Shown here: positions 9,446 through 20,801 of the stretch, piece after piece
Numbering within the stretch: position 1 is the stretch's first letter
Layout of the letters: every line of letters starts with the position of its first letter
Assembly: GCA_022818135.1 (NCBI GenBank)
Contig: JAFMSR010000013.1
Location: forward strand, 23,458,207 to 23,522,206
Direction: 5' to 3'
Origin: Saxidomus purpurata
Taxonomy: Eukaryota > Mollusca > Bivalvia > Venerida > Veneridae
DNA length: 64,000 nucleotides
The notes under the pieces: model-generated
The model's input: only the letters and a program-made list of their open reading frames with translations
Told to the model about the DNA's origin: nothing
Database searches by the model: none
Translations under genes and position numbers: made by a program

Positions 9446-12395
9446 GATAAATGACGGATGCTATATTAATGCAGCGGACAACGCCTAACATTAAGAACGT
9501 GCTGTACACACAAATATAAAACAGTTCAATGCAGTTCATCAGAAATTGTTAGTTATCTTGATAATTATCAAGCGTTAGTTTTTACGCAAATTTTATTAAT
9601 CTCAATTGAATGAGCTTATTTCATTATAATTGTTGTTTAACATTATGTGTTTTCATATCATAGCATACTTTTTTACATGTACCGATTGAGGTGAACATTT
9701 TGTACTAGGGAAAAAACTAAAGTATGGTAAAATCACACAGTACTAGTATTTCAATCCTATCAGTTTCATTTTCGCAAGAGTTTGTCAGAAACAAGCCTGC
9801 TTAATACCTACTTTGTTAAAAGCTAAGTTTGTTTTAGAGCGCTACATGTCTGGTAACGAGGGCAAATTAGCCTTAAATATTTTTGTGTGATTTTCTAAAA
9901 TGTGTTTTCTAGTGCTGTAATATAGCTTTGGTTTCGTTGGCAACATCACAAGAGGGCGTGTAACTCAAATATTAGATATGTTGCTTTTAACATAACTACT
10001 TACCAGGACTTAATAAATGTTTGGGTACAATTTTGTCGCTTGCTTGTTCCTTGCAGCACACTAGAATATCAAATTATGTTTACTGTGTCTATTTGCATGT
10101 ACATTGTTTCTAAACTAGCTTTAACAAAGATTAGTCCATAATTAACAAACGGCTTGAATTTAAAGCAAAGCAGAAATCCGTATAATATTACTCCTTGACA
10201 GGTTGTTGTAATGGTGAAAAACAGAGGCATACTATACTACGAGGTGATTAAGCTTAAAGTCGATAGGGGACTTCTACTTTGCTTTACTGATTGTAATTAT
10301 CCACGGTTTATTTATAAGCATCTACAGACTTTCAGCTCCGTTAGCATTTCAGTTATTGCATATAGTACTATTTCTGTCACCGTATCAACCACAATTCTGG
10401 TCTGAAGAACGAAACATAATGCAGAATGATGAACATAATAAATATTTAACCGCCTCTATCTTCGTGAGAACTTTCATGTACGGACAAAGTGCTAAACTTA
10501 AAATGATGGGTGAAAAGACAGACAGATCCTGCATTATTTACACATTGCCCTTTATCCACATGGTTTAACGTGCACTCCCTAACCTAGCAGGTTTTATTCT
10601 CCAAACAGAAAAAAATGTGTTCAACGAATGTAAAATGATAAATAAATACTATTTCATAGAACAACTTGTATAAAAATGCCTCATTTTACCACAACTGTTA
10701 CTAATCAACAAAGAGGCCTTCTGTAATAAACCGCTATCCACCAATTTATTTTACAACAGCTCTACATAAAGTATTCAATGGTTTAAGGTACTGCAACATA
10801 TGTTGAAACGCTGATTTTATCGATAATGACTGGAATATATAACTTAAACTTTTAGGGTAAATAATAATACTTGCAAATATTTGAAGTAATTTAATTCTAC
10901 ATCAGCTGTAGGGAGTTTCTATTTGAGTCATGAACCGAGCTCCAGTACTTTGCAGTATTGACAAATTCAATTTTCCAGATGAAGAGAATAGTGAACAAAC
11001 AGACAACTGCGATACACAGACGGGATGAATTCAATTGCATAATGTCTTGCATCTATACACTAAATTCCAAATTCCGCTGTCCTATCTCCATTAGTATCGG
11101 AGTTACTTTAGGATATAGAATGTAAGTGGTGGTTTACCTTAGACTCAGACTTATCAATTCCACACTCTGCTGGTACATTTGGTCTGAAAAGTGACTATTA
11201 ACTGTTTAGCATTTCTTGTTATATAAATTATTTTCTTTTCATTTTGACATGACCTTTCTGATTTCTACTCAAAACGCCATCCAGCGCCTACGACACGACA
11301 TAGTTGGTTACCGGGTGTGATGATTCGTCGTATGGTGTTAATACATGGTGCATATCGCTTAACGTATTACAAATATACCAAGTGTTTAATATTTCCATTT
11401 TTGTACAACAGTAATGCAAGACTCTTGACGTCGTTTTAACGTTAGAGCCATGGGTAGCAAAATTTGACCCTGCACTAGTGGTAACCAATGGCAGGTCACA
11501 TAAATTCACCACAGGACCTCAAATACATTAAACTGTTATACTATATAGATGTCGTATGCCATCATAAGTACGACACGATAGAAACATTTGGATTAGTTTA
11601 CCTGTCATCAATTATTCATATTTTAAAATTGTTCACATAAAGCTGAGTAAATGTTAAACTTACAGCAGACGAAAAATTAAAGACATAAATAGTTCACAAT
11701 GCCAAGTGTGTAATGTTATCTCATGTAATTAAAACGGACAAGCAGACGTAAGTTTCACGTACAGATTCACAAAATCCTCGGTTTAATTGAGAAAACAATG
11801 CACTACATATGTAAATACTAGATTACTTATAGAGTCAGCTGTCCACCAGTCATTAAGTAGTAGACTTTGGTTTAAGAACGGCGACATTCGAAATAATCCG
11901 AGAGAATCTGGTGCATAAATCGTGGATATAAATTCCATTTGAAGAAATAGTTACCTTTCTTTGTCTTATCATAATTAGAACATTTACAGAAAGACATTTT
12001 CCATTTTTATTATTCAGTTAGGTCAACAAACTTTTCATGATACGTGCAGATAGTAAATTTCAATTCCCTACCAGTCTGTTTAAAAAAAAAAGATGAAATA
12101 ATTCATTCAAAACACAGGGGGACTTGTTTTCAGTTTGGGCCAGAATGGCTCTCTTGTACAATCGAACACACCTGGCACAGCTCGGTTTCCGTGTCTGTTG
12201 AAAACAGATCCCGCAACACGCCCTTTTTTCATGCATTCAAAAGCGGCTACGAAGGGGAATTAAACATAAATGCCTTATAGTGAGAAAGTTTAATGTCTGC
12301 GGGCATAAAGAAGACATATTTACTCGCACTTCTTAAATGTATATCCGTTCAGTCAGCTACATGAAAACACATTGTCACTGCCTTTGTTGTGTTTT
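9446..12395. other. Non-coding flank of unit 1, no gene seen
   Basis: This stretch is collinear with 22586-25540 in unit 2 and, with gaps, with units 3 and 4. Short open frames exist, but they are interrupted in at least one other unit and their differences are mostly non-synonymous. I see no domain, splice-consistent exon or structured RNA. Confidence 0.6.
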
Positions 12396-13455
12396 TATGC
12401 CCCCGAAGGGAGGCATATTAAAATCGCACCGTCCGTCTGTCCGTCCGTCTGTCCGTCCGTCTGTGCGTCCCCACTTACAATTCGTGTCCGGACTGTAACT
12501 CTGTCATGCATTGAAGGATTTTAAAATAACTTGGCACACATGTCTAGCACATCAAGACGACGTGTCGCGTGCAAGACCCACATCCCTACCTCAAAGGTCA
12601 AGGTCACACTTGGAGTATGAAGGTTATGGAATCCTCTATATATGCACACATTCGTGTCCGGACTGTAACTTTGTCATGCATTGAAGGATTTTAAAATAAC
12701 TTGGCACAAATGTCTAGCACATCAAGACAACGTGTCGTGTACAAGACCCACGTCCCTAGCTCAAAGGTCAAGGTCATACTTAGAGTTTGAAGGTAATGGA
12801 TTCCTCTATATATGCATATATGTACACATTCGTGTCCGGACTGTAACTTTGTCATGCATTGAAGGATTTTAAAATAACTTGGCACAAATGTCTAGCACAT
12901 CAAGACGACGTGTCGCGTACAAGACCCACATCCCTAGCTCAAAGGTCAAGGTTAAACTTAGAGTTTGAAGGTAATGGATTCCTCTATATATGCATATATG
13001 CACACATTCGTGTCCGGACTGTAACTTTGTCATGCATTGAAGGATTTTAAAATAATTTGGCACAAATGTCTAGCACATCAAGATGACGTTCGCGTGCAAG
13101 ACCCACATCCCTACCACAAAGGTCAAGGTCACACTTAGAGTTTATAGGTAATGGAATCCAGTATATATGCATACATTTGTGTCCGGACTATAACTTTATC
13201 ATGTTTTGAAGGATTTTAAAATAACTTGGCACACATGTCTAGCACATCAAGCGGATGTGTCGCGTGCAAGACCCAAGTCCCTACCTCAAAGGTCAAGGTC
13301 ACACTTAGTGTTTAAAGTAATGGAAACTTGTATGCATGGTTACTCTGTCATGCATGGAAGGATTTTAAAATTACATAGCACATTTATTGAGCACATGGAG
13401 AGGACACAGACTGTGAGGCACCTCTTTCGGGGGCATTCGTCACTTGTGAGGGACA
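12396..13455 (+). mobile_element. Non-autonomous element with internal tandem repeats, private to unit 1
   Basis: The left end 'atgcccccgaagggaggca' is matched in inverted form on the right by 'cctctttcgggggcat' (about 13423-13438), and the element ends with 'gggacagctcttgtt'. Inside are a 'gtccgtctgtccgtccgtc' microsatellite (12427-12468) and about five monomers starting at 12481, 12651, 12829, 13007 and 13176 (period 169-178 bp), plus a diverged partial one. Unit 2 shows the empty site near 25537 ('gtgttttt' joined directly to 'gtcaatcgcaaa'). The open frames inside on both strands follow the monomer period and are not genes. Confidence 0.78.
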
Positions 13456-13876
13456 GCTCTTGTTGTCAATCGCAAATTAAATGTGTGCCCTTTTTTCAGT
13501 AATACGACAGAAATATGTTTACTGTGCCAAGGAAAAGATTTTATAACCATGGCTATGCACAGATGCTTTAGCTTTCAGAGTGCACTAAATTTAAATGTTG
13601 TCATGACTTTGTTGTACATTGCATAGAACTAATTCGCGTGAATCTAAATTGTGAAGGTTCTTTTCGTGTAAAGTATTTTCCGAGTACTAAGTAGTCTAAT
13701 GAGAGTTAAGAAATTGCCAGAAGTCAGTAGATCAGCAATGAAAATGTTAATTTAGTTCAAATATAGAGCATCTGAACATGCACTTTTTATCAGATTTACG
13801 CGCCCTCAAGTGCCCTTTTTTCCAACAGAACCCTGCCTTTTTTAAATCCTAGCTGGAACACTGGATAGATAGGAAG

Positions 13877-13921
13877 GTAGGTACATGTAGGTACATGTAG
13901 GTAAGTAGGTAGGTAGGTAGA
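13877..13921 (+). repeat. GTAG microsatellite
   Basis: Runs of 'ggtaggta' are interspersed with 'catgtaggta'. The same microsatellite stands at 25930-25978 in unit 2, at a different length. Confidence 0.85.
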
Positions 13922-14811
13922 TTGATTTTTGTTCTATACCAAGGGGTCTCCTGACATACAATATATGCCAGTTTATTTTATGATAAATAATGGTGTTTTG
14001 CCGAACTGTGATAAAAATGCTACAAACGTATTATGTTTGGTTATATTAAAGCTACAAGTTATTTTATATCCAAAGTGCTCCTGTGATTTTATATTTAAAT
14101 TGCTGCGTGACAATTGATTTCACTGAAAAACAATGAGGTGGGCAATAAAACACTTTAATTTGATGCAAATGAACACACTTGTTTTTACAAATTTCAGAAT
14201 TCATTTGAAAGCATTGTTCGAAAGATGCTGCCGCAGACCCCTACAACACGCTATGAGCTTAAGCAAAACATCTAAATAATTGTCAAAGTTTATCCCTGTG
14301 ATGTTTGTAATTATGAAACATGATAGACATTTGGTATATATACAAAAATAGTTATTACACGCTCATTTAAGATGGTAATTAGTTTACAATTTCAAGCCCT
14401 TGAAATATGAAAAAAAACAACATTACATTGCGCAAATTGACATTTTGTTTTCTAGATTAAGACATCAACACGGCTTAAGAGTCTTGAAAGCTTTTCGGCC
14501 TAAACTGACTGCATGGAAAAGTCTATACAGGGAATCCCTTTGGTTTACATCAGTTGCTTATATGCATCTATTCTGTGCTATTTAGACATAAGTGCAAGCG
14601 TAGTGTTCCAAGATATTATAGATGACTTATAAAACAGTACAATCGAGATATAAATCGATATAAATAGGGGTCTTCTGACTTACGATATAGGCCAGTTTAT
14701 TTTTACAATAAACAATGGTGTTTTGACGAATTATGATAAAACAGACTAAACACGTAGATCTTGAACTCATTGTGTTGGTCACGTGTTTAGCTGCTTGAAA
14801 TATACTAAAAA

Positions 14812-14842
14812 TAAGATAAGATAAGATAAGATAAAATAAGAT
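14812..14842 (+). repeat. AAGAT pentanucleotide microsatellite
   Basis: Several tandem 'aagat/taaga' units. Unit 4 has a similar run at 52767-52791, while unit 2 has only a short degenerate version near 26911. Confidence 0.75.
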
Positions 14843-15855
14843 TTATTTCATGTCGACAAGACTGCAAAAAGTATTTGTTTTAAAGTTTTGATCATTATAA
14901 ATCTATTGACTGAAGAGTTCAGTGAAGATCATAATCAGATTGCTAAGGATGATGGACACGCTCATTCGGATATTTTCTATATTTGTCACAAAGGCCACAT
15001 CAACATCAGCATGGTAAAGGTAAAATAGAGTCGAACAAGAACTTCTAAATGTGGCATTTACCGTTCATTCTTCTTTGCACAGTACATGTATGTCAATAAC
15101 CAGTGCTTTAATGCATTTATTTACACGTATATTCCATATTATATACCCACTTCAAGTAAAGGTTATTCTTGTTCAGAATTTGCTTTAATTCCAGATACCT
15201 GTTTGACCAATCATTGACCATGGTTTTCTTTGTTCGTGTTGTATTTAACAGAAGCTAGTGTCATTGTTCTCATTTAATGAACCTTTAAGCAAAAATTGGT
15301 AAATTACTTTTTGACCAGCAAATTCTGAAATATTCGATATGGACTTCAGACAAATACCTTAACGTCTTTGTCCAAGCAGTTTACTGCTATAATTGAGTTT
15401 TCTATTTTAAAAGAATAACGAAATGAGTTTAAAATCAAATTCAGTTATAATAATTAGAACATCTTTGAAAATTATAATTAAATACTTTTATTTAGTAAAC
15501 TCACTTCAAGAAATATATTAGTTCGCCGAACGGGACTAAAGGCGTTATTCCAAATGTCTATGGCTCGCATCCATATCCTTGACCGTGACCGCGCAATTAA
15601 CTGGTACAATGTAATTACGAGATACTAACAAGCAATAAAGACAGTGTTCCAGTCGTCACTATGAGTAAATACAGAAAACGTCTACAACAAGGTTTCTGTT
15701 TACAACATTTTTCTCGCAAGCTTCTGAGTCAGGAAGTTGTTGAGATTTTGTAAGTGCATACACGCATTGCAAAAAGCTGCAAAAATATAAGATTATAAAA
15801 AATTACTTTAACTATTTGAAAGTATTCAAAAAACGTAGTAATTAAAGTGGATTGG

Positions 15856-16060
15856 AGCGGTGTCAGTTGTCGAGTGGTTAAGGCCACTGACATGAAATAA
15901 CTAAACCTTACTGATTGGGACTATGTGTTCGAGCCCCTTGGAGGAGATCTAATTCTTAATGTGAAAAAGTGGTATTTTCTTACTGAGGATTTATCTAGTA
16001 ATTTCCCTTCCCAGGAACGATGGTAAAGGTAAAGTACCCGACTTTAAATAACTGAATTAC
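15856..16060 (+). mobile_element. tRNA-derived SINE, unit 1
   Basis: The head has a class II tRNA (Leu/Ser-like) look, with the A-box-like 'ttgtcgagtggttaaggc' and the B-box-like 'gtgttcgagcccc' about 70 nt downstream. The body shares 'cttcccaggaacgatggtaa' and 'gtaaagtacccgac' with the SINE at 60770-61020. Counterparts lie in units 2 (29135) and 4 (53585). Confidence 0.78.
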
Positions 16061-16592
16061 TGTTGTAAAGAACTTTAAGCTTCAAGGTAATGGATATGTT
16101 TAAAATTGAAATACTATGACAGAGATTGCCCTTAATATTCCGCCAAAATCTCAAAGAGTTTACATCTTTCTTATTATAGACTGTTTTAGAAATAATTTAA
16201 ACTTACACATTTTGAGAAAATACAGTTTCATTCTCTAAATAAATATAGTTAAAGAATTGGTGATGCTCACGGCTACAAAAAGTAATATGTCACTAACTGT
16301 AATAATTGTCTAGCCTGATCGAGCATGCCTGCAGTGTTTGAACCCCTCACACTCACAACATTGAATGCAATTTATGCAACTTTGTTCCCTGATTGAAGGA
16401 ACCGTGTCACTGAATTCTGAAAACTTTATTTGCTAGTATTGTATGAATAGGGGACCATAAACTCCTATCACATCACATGTAAAAGCATTATAATTGATTA
16501 ATTTAAAGACATGCATGTATATCAAATCAGTCACATATTTTAAGCAAGAAATAAAACAAGATTTGTGCCATTTTGCCCCGCTACTCCGCCTA

Positions 16593-16815
16593 GCGAAAAC
16601 ACGATAATTTAGCAGTAACGAATGCAAGGGGAGGGGCTGAATCAGCGTGGGTGCGGGGCGAAAACACGATAATTAAGCAGTAACGAATGCAGGGGGTTGG
16701 CTGAATCAGCGTGGGTGCGGGGCGAAAACACGATAATTAAGCAGTAACGAATGCAGGGGGAGGGCTGAACAGCGTGGTTGCGGGGTAAAAACACGATAAT
16801 TAACGGGGGCTTGGG
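16593..16815 (+). repeat. GC-rich minisatellite, about 64-bp period
   Basis: 'gcgaaaacacgataatt' recurs near 16593, 16658 and 16722, with a variant at 16785. Each is followed by 'agcagtaacgaatgca' and 'gaatcagcgtgggtgcgggg'. Units 2 (29814-29895) and 4 (54258-54345) hold only about one and a half repeats, so the array expanded in unit 1. It is markedly more GC-rich than its surroundings. Confidence 0.8.
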
Positions 16816-17869
16816 GCGAAATGTCGATTTAAAAAAAAATGAAATAGCGGGGACGCGGCACGAAAACGCTACCCCTAACTGTAAGCCGTGCTGAAAAAAT
16901 TGATAATATGGTTTCATTTAATGATCTTTTTAGGTTTTATAAGCATGAGCTAAATCGTTTTGAATCATTAATTCAGACATTGAAAAAAGACCTTTGTACA
17001 AATATGTAGGTTTACATAAATTCTTACACAACAAATCAGATAAATACGTTGGAAGATGTAGGCGAATGAATTGATAGCTTTAGTCAGTTCCCTACCTTAA
17101 ACATTTACTAAATATAAAAATGTAGTTCTCTGTGTGCATCCAATTTACACGTATTGTCTGGCTGAAGACACGTACAAAACCACGAATAATATTTCTAATT
17201 GAAAGGTTTCCGTATTTTTCTGCTTATTAGATCATTCGCTTCTTTGAGGGAAGTAGTTAATACCATCAATTAAACGGAGCACACCAAAAATCAATATAAT
17301 ACCGTTCGTGATAAATAAAGACCTATACACCGTGATTGAATTCTGCTGTATGTACCGTTTTTATTTCATTCTGGTTGTCTAGACTACTTCCATTTAGTTT
17401 CACCAGTTTATTTGAGTTAATTCAGTTTGTTTGTTATGACAGATTCTTGCTAATTAAGTCAGGAAGTCCATTTAGCCCATTGAAGCAATCGAGTTTTATT
17501 TCTTATTGTTTTTTTCTGCCAACATTTCCAAGAATCGTTTTGTTTATCAAGTCGCAGAGATTATACACTGTATTCTGACGCACTTACGTTTTAACGAAGA
17601 TTCTGATTGGTTACGTCATTTAAATTTGCGACTGTTAATTTTAACATGACTCATGATTATGTCTCTATATACAGAGAGTAGAAGCATTATGTTTTATTAT
17701 GCCATAAACAACGCGGGAAACGAAATGCCGTTAATGTGACGACATATTTTGCCGCATGATGTTAAATAGATATCCGCGTAGAAGATAACGCTTTCAAATT
17801 ACGTTTATTCACTTTTTGTAAAAGCATGTCATGTTACAATTGAAAAAAACATCATTTTCAGCGTTGTAA

Positions 17870-17995
17870 TCGTCTAATAAACAACTCTTTGTCGTCCTGA
17901 TGCGCAGTTATAAACCACTCAGGCCTCCGGCCTTCGTTGTTGATTACTGCGCGTCAGACTCCAAATCATTGTTTATCAGAGGATGAACACCGCTG
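17870..17995. repeat. Imperfect palindrome centred on aggcctccggcct, unit 1
   Basis: The left arm 'ctaataaacaactcttt...ctgatgcgcagttat' pairs with the right arm 'attactgcgcgtcag...attgtttatcag', with a 'aggcctccggcct' core. Copies occur at 30955-31080 (unit 2) and 55405-55530 (unit 4). It may be a foldback or MITE-like element. Confidence 0.65.
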
Positions 17996-18646
17996 GAACG
18001 GATGCTATTTAAAAAATAACGTATATACAGTTGGAAAATAGAACGTCGTCGCCGTTTAATATTTTTGCGACCATTAAAAACCGTATAATTTTATGCAGTC
18101 GCAAAAACATAATTACAACACAGTTAACCCTATAATATACAGTTGCAAACATCAAAATTACAAAAATGTTAACCCTATATTTAACCACCACAAATTTAAA
18201 TAACATACCCACTCAGAATCAACGTTACAACGTTACTGCGCTAGAAACATGATTCTTTTAAAGAAAATTATTTATGCAGAAGTAATGAAACGTTTCCTTC
18301 TTCCTTATAACCTATCTTTAAATCTAATCTCGAAATGAACGTCGCGACATAAAGTAAAGCCAAGCGGACTCAGCTGTTACTACAAAATTAATTAGTTATC
18401 TAAATATATAAGAAAATTGCGAACAAATAACAGTCGATCAGTGCAAAGCGAACAAGACCGTTTAGCATACACCATGCCAAAGTTTAACTTTTTTCTAGCC
18501 GATCTGTTCTTACTCAATCTTCGATAATTTACACTTACATTCAAAATCGTTCAGACCTTGGCGGAACAAAATGACAATTAAACTGAAAAGAATCGAATAT
18601 CTATTGTCGAGTAAAATCTTATATGAAAATTAACTTAATTTGATAA

Positions 18647-18815
18647 CAGTAAACTCTGTATATAACGACTTTTGATATAGCGAAATTTAGGATACAAGGA
18701 ACATATTTTATTGCCTCAGTTTTTAAATCTGAAAATGCTATGGATATAACATACTCCGGATATAAGGAATACATTTAAATGGTCCCAAAGAATTCGTTAT
18801 AGACGGGGTTTAATG
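18647..18815. mobile_element. MITE with TATAACGA-type terminal inverted repeats, unit 1
   Basis: The left end 'cagtaaactctgtatataac' is mirrored by the right end, whose reverse complement reads 'cattaaaccccgtctataac'. Length is 169 bp with no coding capacity. The same element is at 31748-31915 and 56156-56323, so it was present before the units were duplicated. The end sequence suggests a pogo/Tc1-type family, but I cannot confirm this. Confidence 0.6.
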
Positions 18816-20801
18816 TACATTTTGTCTAAGATATCATTTCCAAAGTCACCTAGTCAAACGCTTGCTTTAGGTAACTGACGACGGTACTCGGAGAAAGGTA
18901 GTCGGGGCTCAGCTCAACAATAACAATTGCAGAGTACTCAAAAGATATTGAACATCAACTGATGCCTTTATACACTGTCTCAGCCTTTCTAGTTTTCGGG
19001 TGAAAGCATTTCCTTGCGTGAAATAAAAAAAAAATTACTAAGACATATTGCACCGAAATATTTATATTTAATTAGTGAATTAATACTATGTGTAATGTGT
19101 TTTCAATTTGCTTTTTTAACAAAGTCCAGGGTAATTAATTGCCAAAGAAATATTACCAAAACTAACAATTTATGTGTATAAATTGGTCTAGAAGTTACAG
19201 CAATATGACAATTAAGTTTGATAACGTTGGTTATAAGAACTGCATTTTAATTGTATTTACTTGTCTCGGACAAAACATTGACTACGGTCGTAAACCATTC
19301 GGTCCAGTTGTTGTGTGCCCTTAAGCGGGAAGAAACTACCTTGCTTGACTGTTTTGTTCAAAGTCGTTCGTCGGACATGCGAGTGAGTACAAATATGTTA
19401 TTCTCCAAGTTTTCCTGTTGCAGCTTTGCAAAGTCATCATTGAAGATACATGTTCCTTATTTTTTTATTAAGTAATATATCCGTGTTCTATGATAAAGCT
19501 CCCCCAATAGGACTTTCAAAAATATCAATCTGACTATACAGAAACCCTCTCTAAATCGACGGTTACAGTAATCTCATACACATCTTGTACGGATGCATTT
19601 ATCGTTGGTCATGCGTATCTTAAAAACTAAAGGGATATATTGTCTTCATTATTGATACTTTTACTGGTATCACGTGGTCATCCTGTCTCGTAATCAAAAC
19701 TTAGCTTTATTAGATACAGCATGAAAGAGAAATAACATGACAATGTCTATGTGCCTAACAATCGTCGCTCATACGGACATTCAATGCACAATGGAGTGCA
19801 GTGCATGTTTTATTGCATCTGACTATAGTTAAAAATCATTTGTACAAACGATATCTTTGTATATATTGAGTAAGAATCAAATGATCAAGGAAGAGAACAT
19901 TACTTTGCATGTTTGCAAAGAACAGTTTCCCTCTAATCATATTTCAAGCTAAATGTAAGTTCGTGTTTTGTGTTTACTGTTTCTGCTACAAATTAACCCA
20001 GACGAGAAACTGTTTTTCTTATAAAGTCGTTCTTATGCAAACATATTCGAAAACAACTTATCTGCCAAGTACATTTTGCTTTTGAGGTAGAAGTGTACTC
20101 CCGTCCGTTGAACTTTATCGGTTGTCATTTTCTACGTGAAAAGTACAGTTAAGGAGAAAATATCCTGGAGAGCAAACGAATGGTAAATGTAAAAATATAC
20201 TAAGCTGTGAAAAATTCGTGAAGAAACATTAAAGGAAATTCGAAAATCCTATATTGTTAGGGTAGATTCTGATAACGATTATATTTCTCTTGGCGATTAG
20301 TAATTAAGATAAGGAGAACAATATAATAGCACGTTTGCACAATGTTCTTCCTACTGAGTTTATGAAAACGCTTGTTTTTGTTTTCCCGCCACTTACAGCA
20401 TTCCAAAAAATGTATGCTGTAGGTAAATAGTTTTAAACCTTGTTCTGAGGACAAAAACACAAATTATATCCGAATGAACACAATTTTGAAGCCTAGACAA
20501 GTTTCTTGAAAACCAAACAATTTGAATTAACATGTTTTGTTACCCCGAGAAATATAATTATTCTGTGACGATCATTCTAATTTGTTGTTTACTCAAAACA
20601 ATATTCGTTCAAAAGCTTAATTATAACATCATTATAAAAACCTAATAAACCTAATTATGTACACTTAAAGGGAAAAGGGTTTGCCCAATTTATGACTTTT
20701 ATCAATCAAATCCTTTAAGTTGTGGCAGTACATTTAATTCACTCTTCGTGCACTTGCGTAAGATATATTTGCACTGCCTCATTTACCAGAGAGAACTCAA
20801 G

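Larger units (their letters stand above)
7115..20294 (+). repeat. Tandem duplication unit 1
   Basis: This unit starts at about 'attagtaattatgataagg' and ends at 'gattctgataacg...cttggc'. It holds a type II C1q gene at its left end and about 10.8 kb of non-coding flank. The same order of blocks recurs in units 2 (20295-33360), 3 (33361-37265, truncated) and 4 (about 47465-57810). Unit 1 has a private 1.06 kb insertion at 12396-13455 and an expanded 64-bp minisatellite at 16593-16815. Confidence 0.85.

Noticed and set aside
11288..11512. 74-codon minus-strand frame shared by units 1 and 2 (also 24420-24644)
   Set aside because: Unit 4 has a 4-bp insertion in it near 51556 and unit 3 is truncated through it; no domain and no sign of selection.
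12681..13063. Overlapping frames of 63-64 codons on both strands
   Set aside because: They recur with the 178-bp monomer period of the 12.4 kb element and encode nothing recognisable.
17336..17578. 80-codon frame repeated at 54873
   Set aside because: Unit 2 has indels that break the frame (30428 onward); hydrophobic look is due to T-rich sequence.
19251..19475. 74-codon frame conserved in part in units 2 and 4
   Set aside because: The three units have different frames through this region because of indels; nothing points to a protein.
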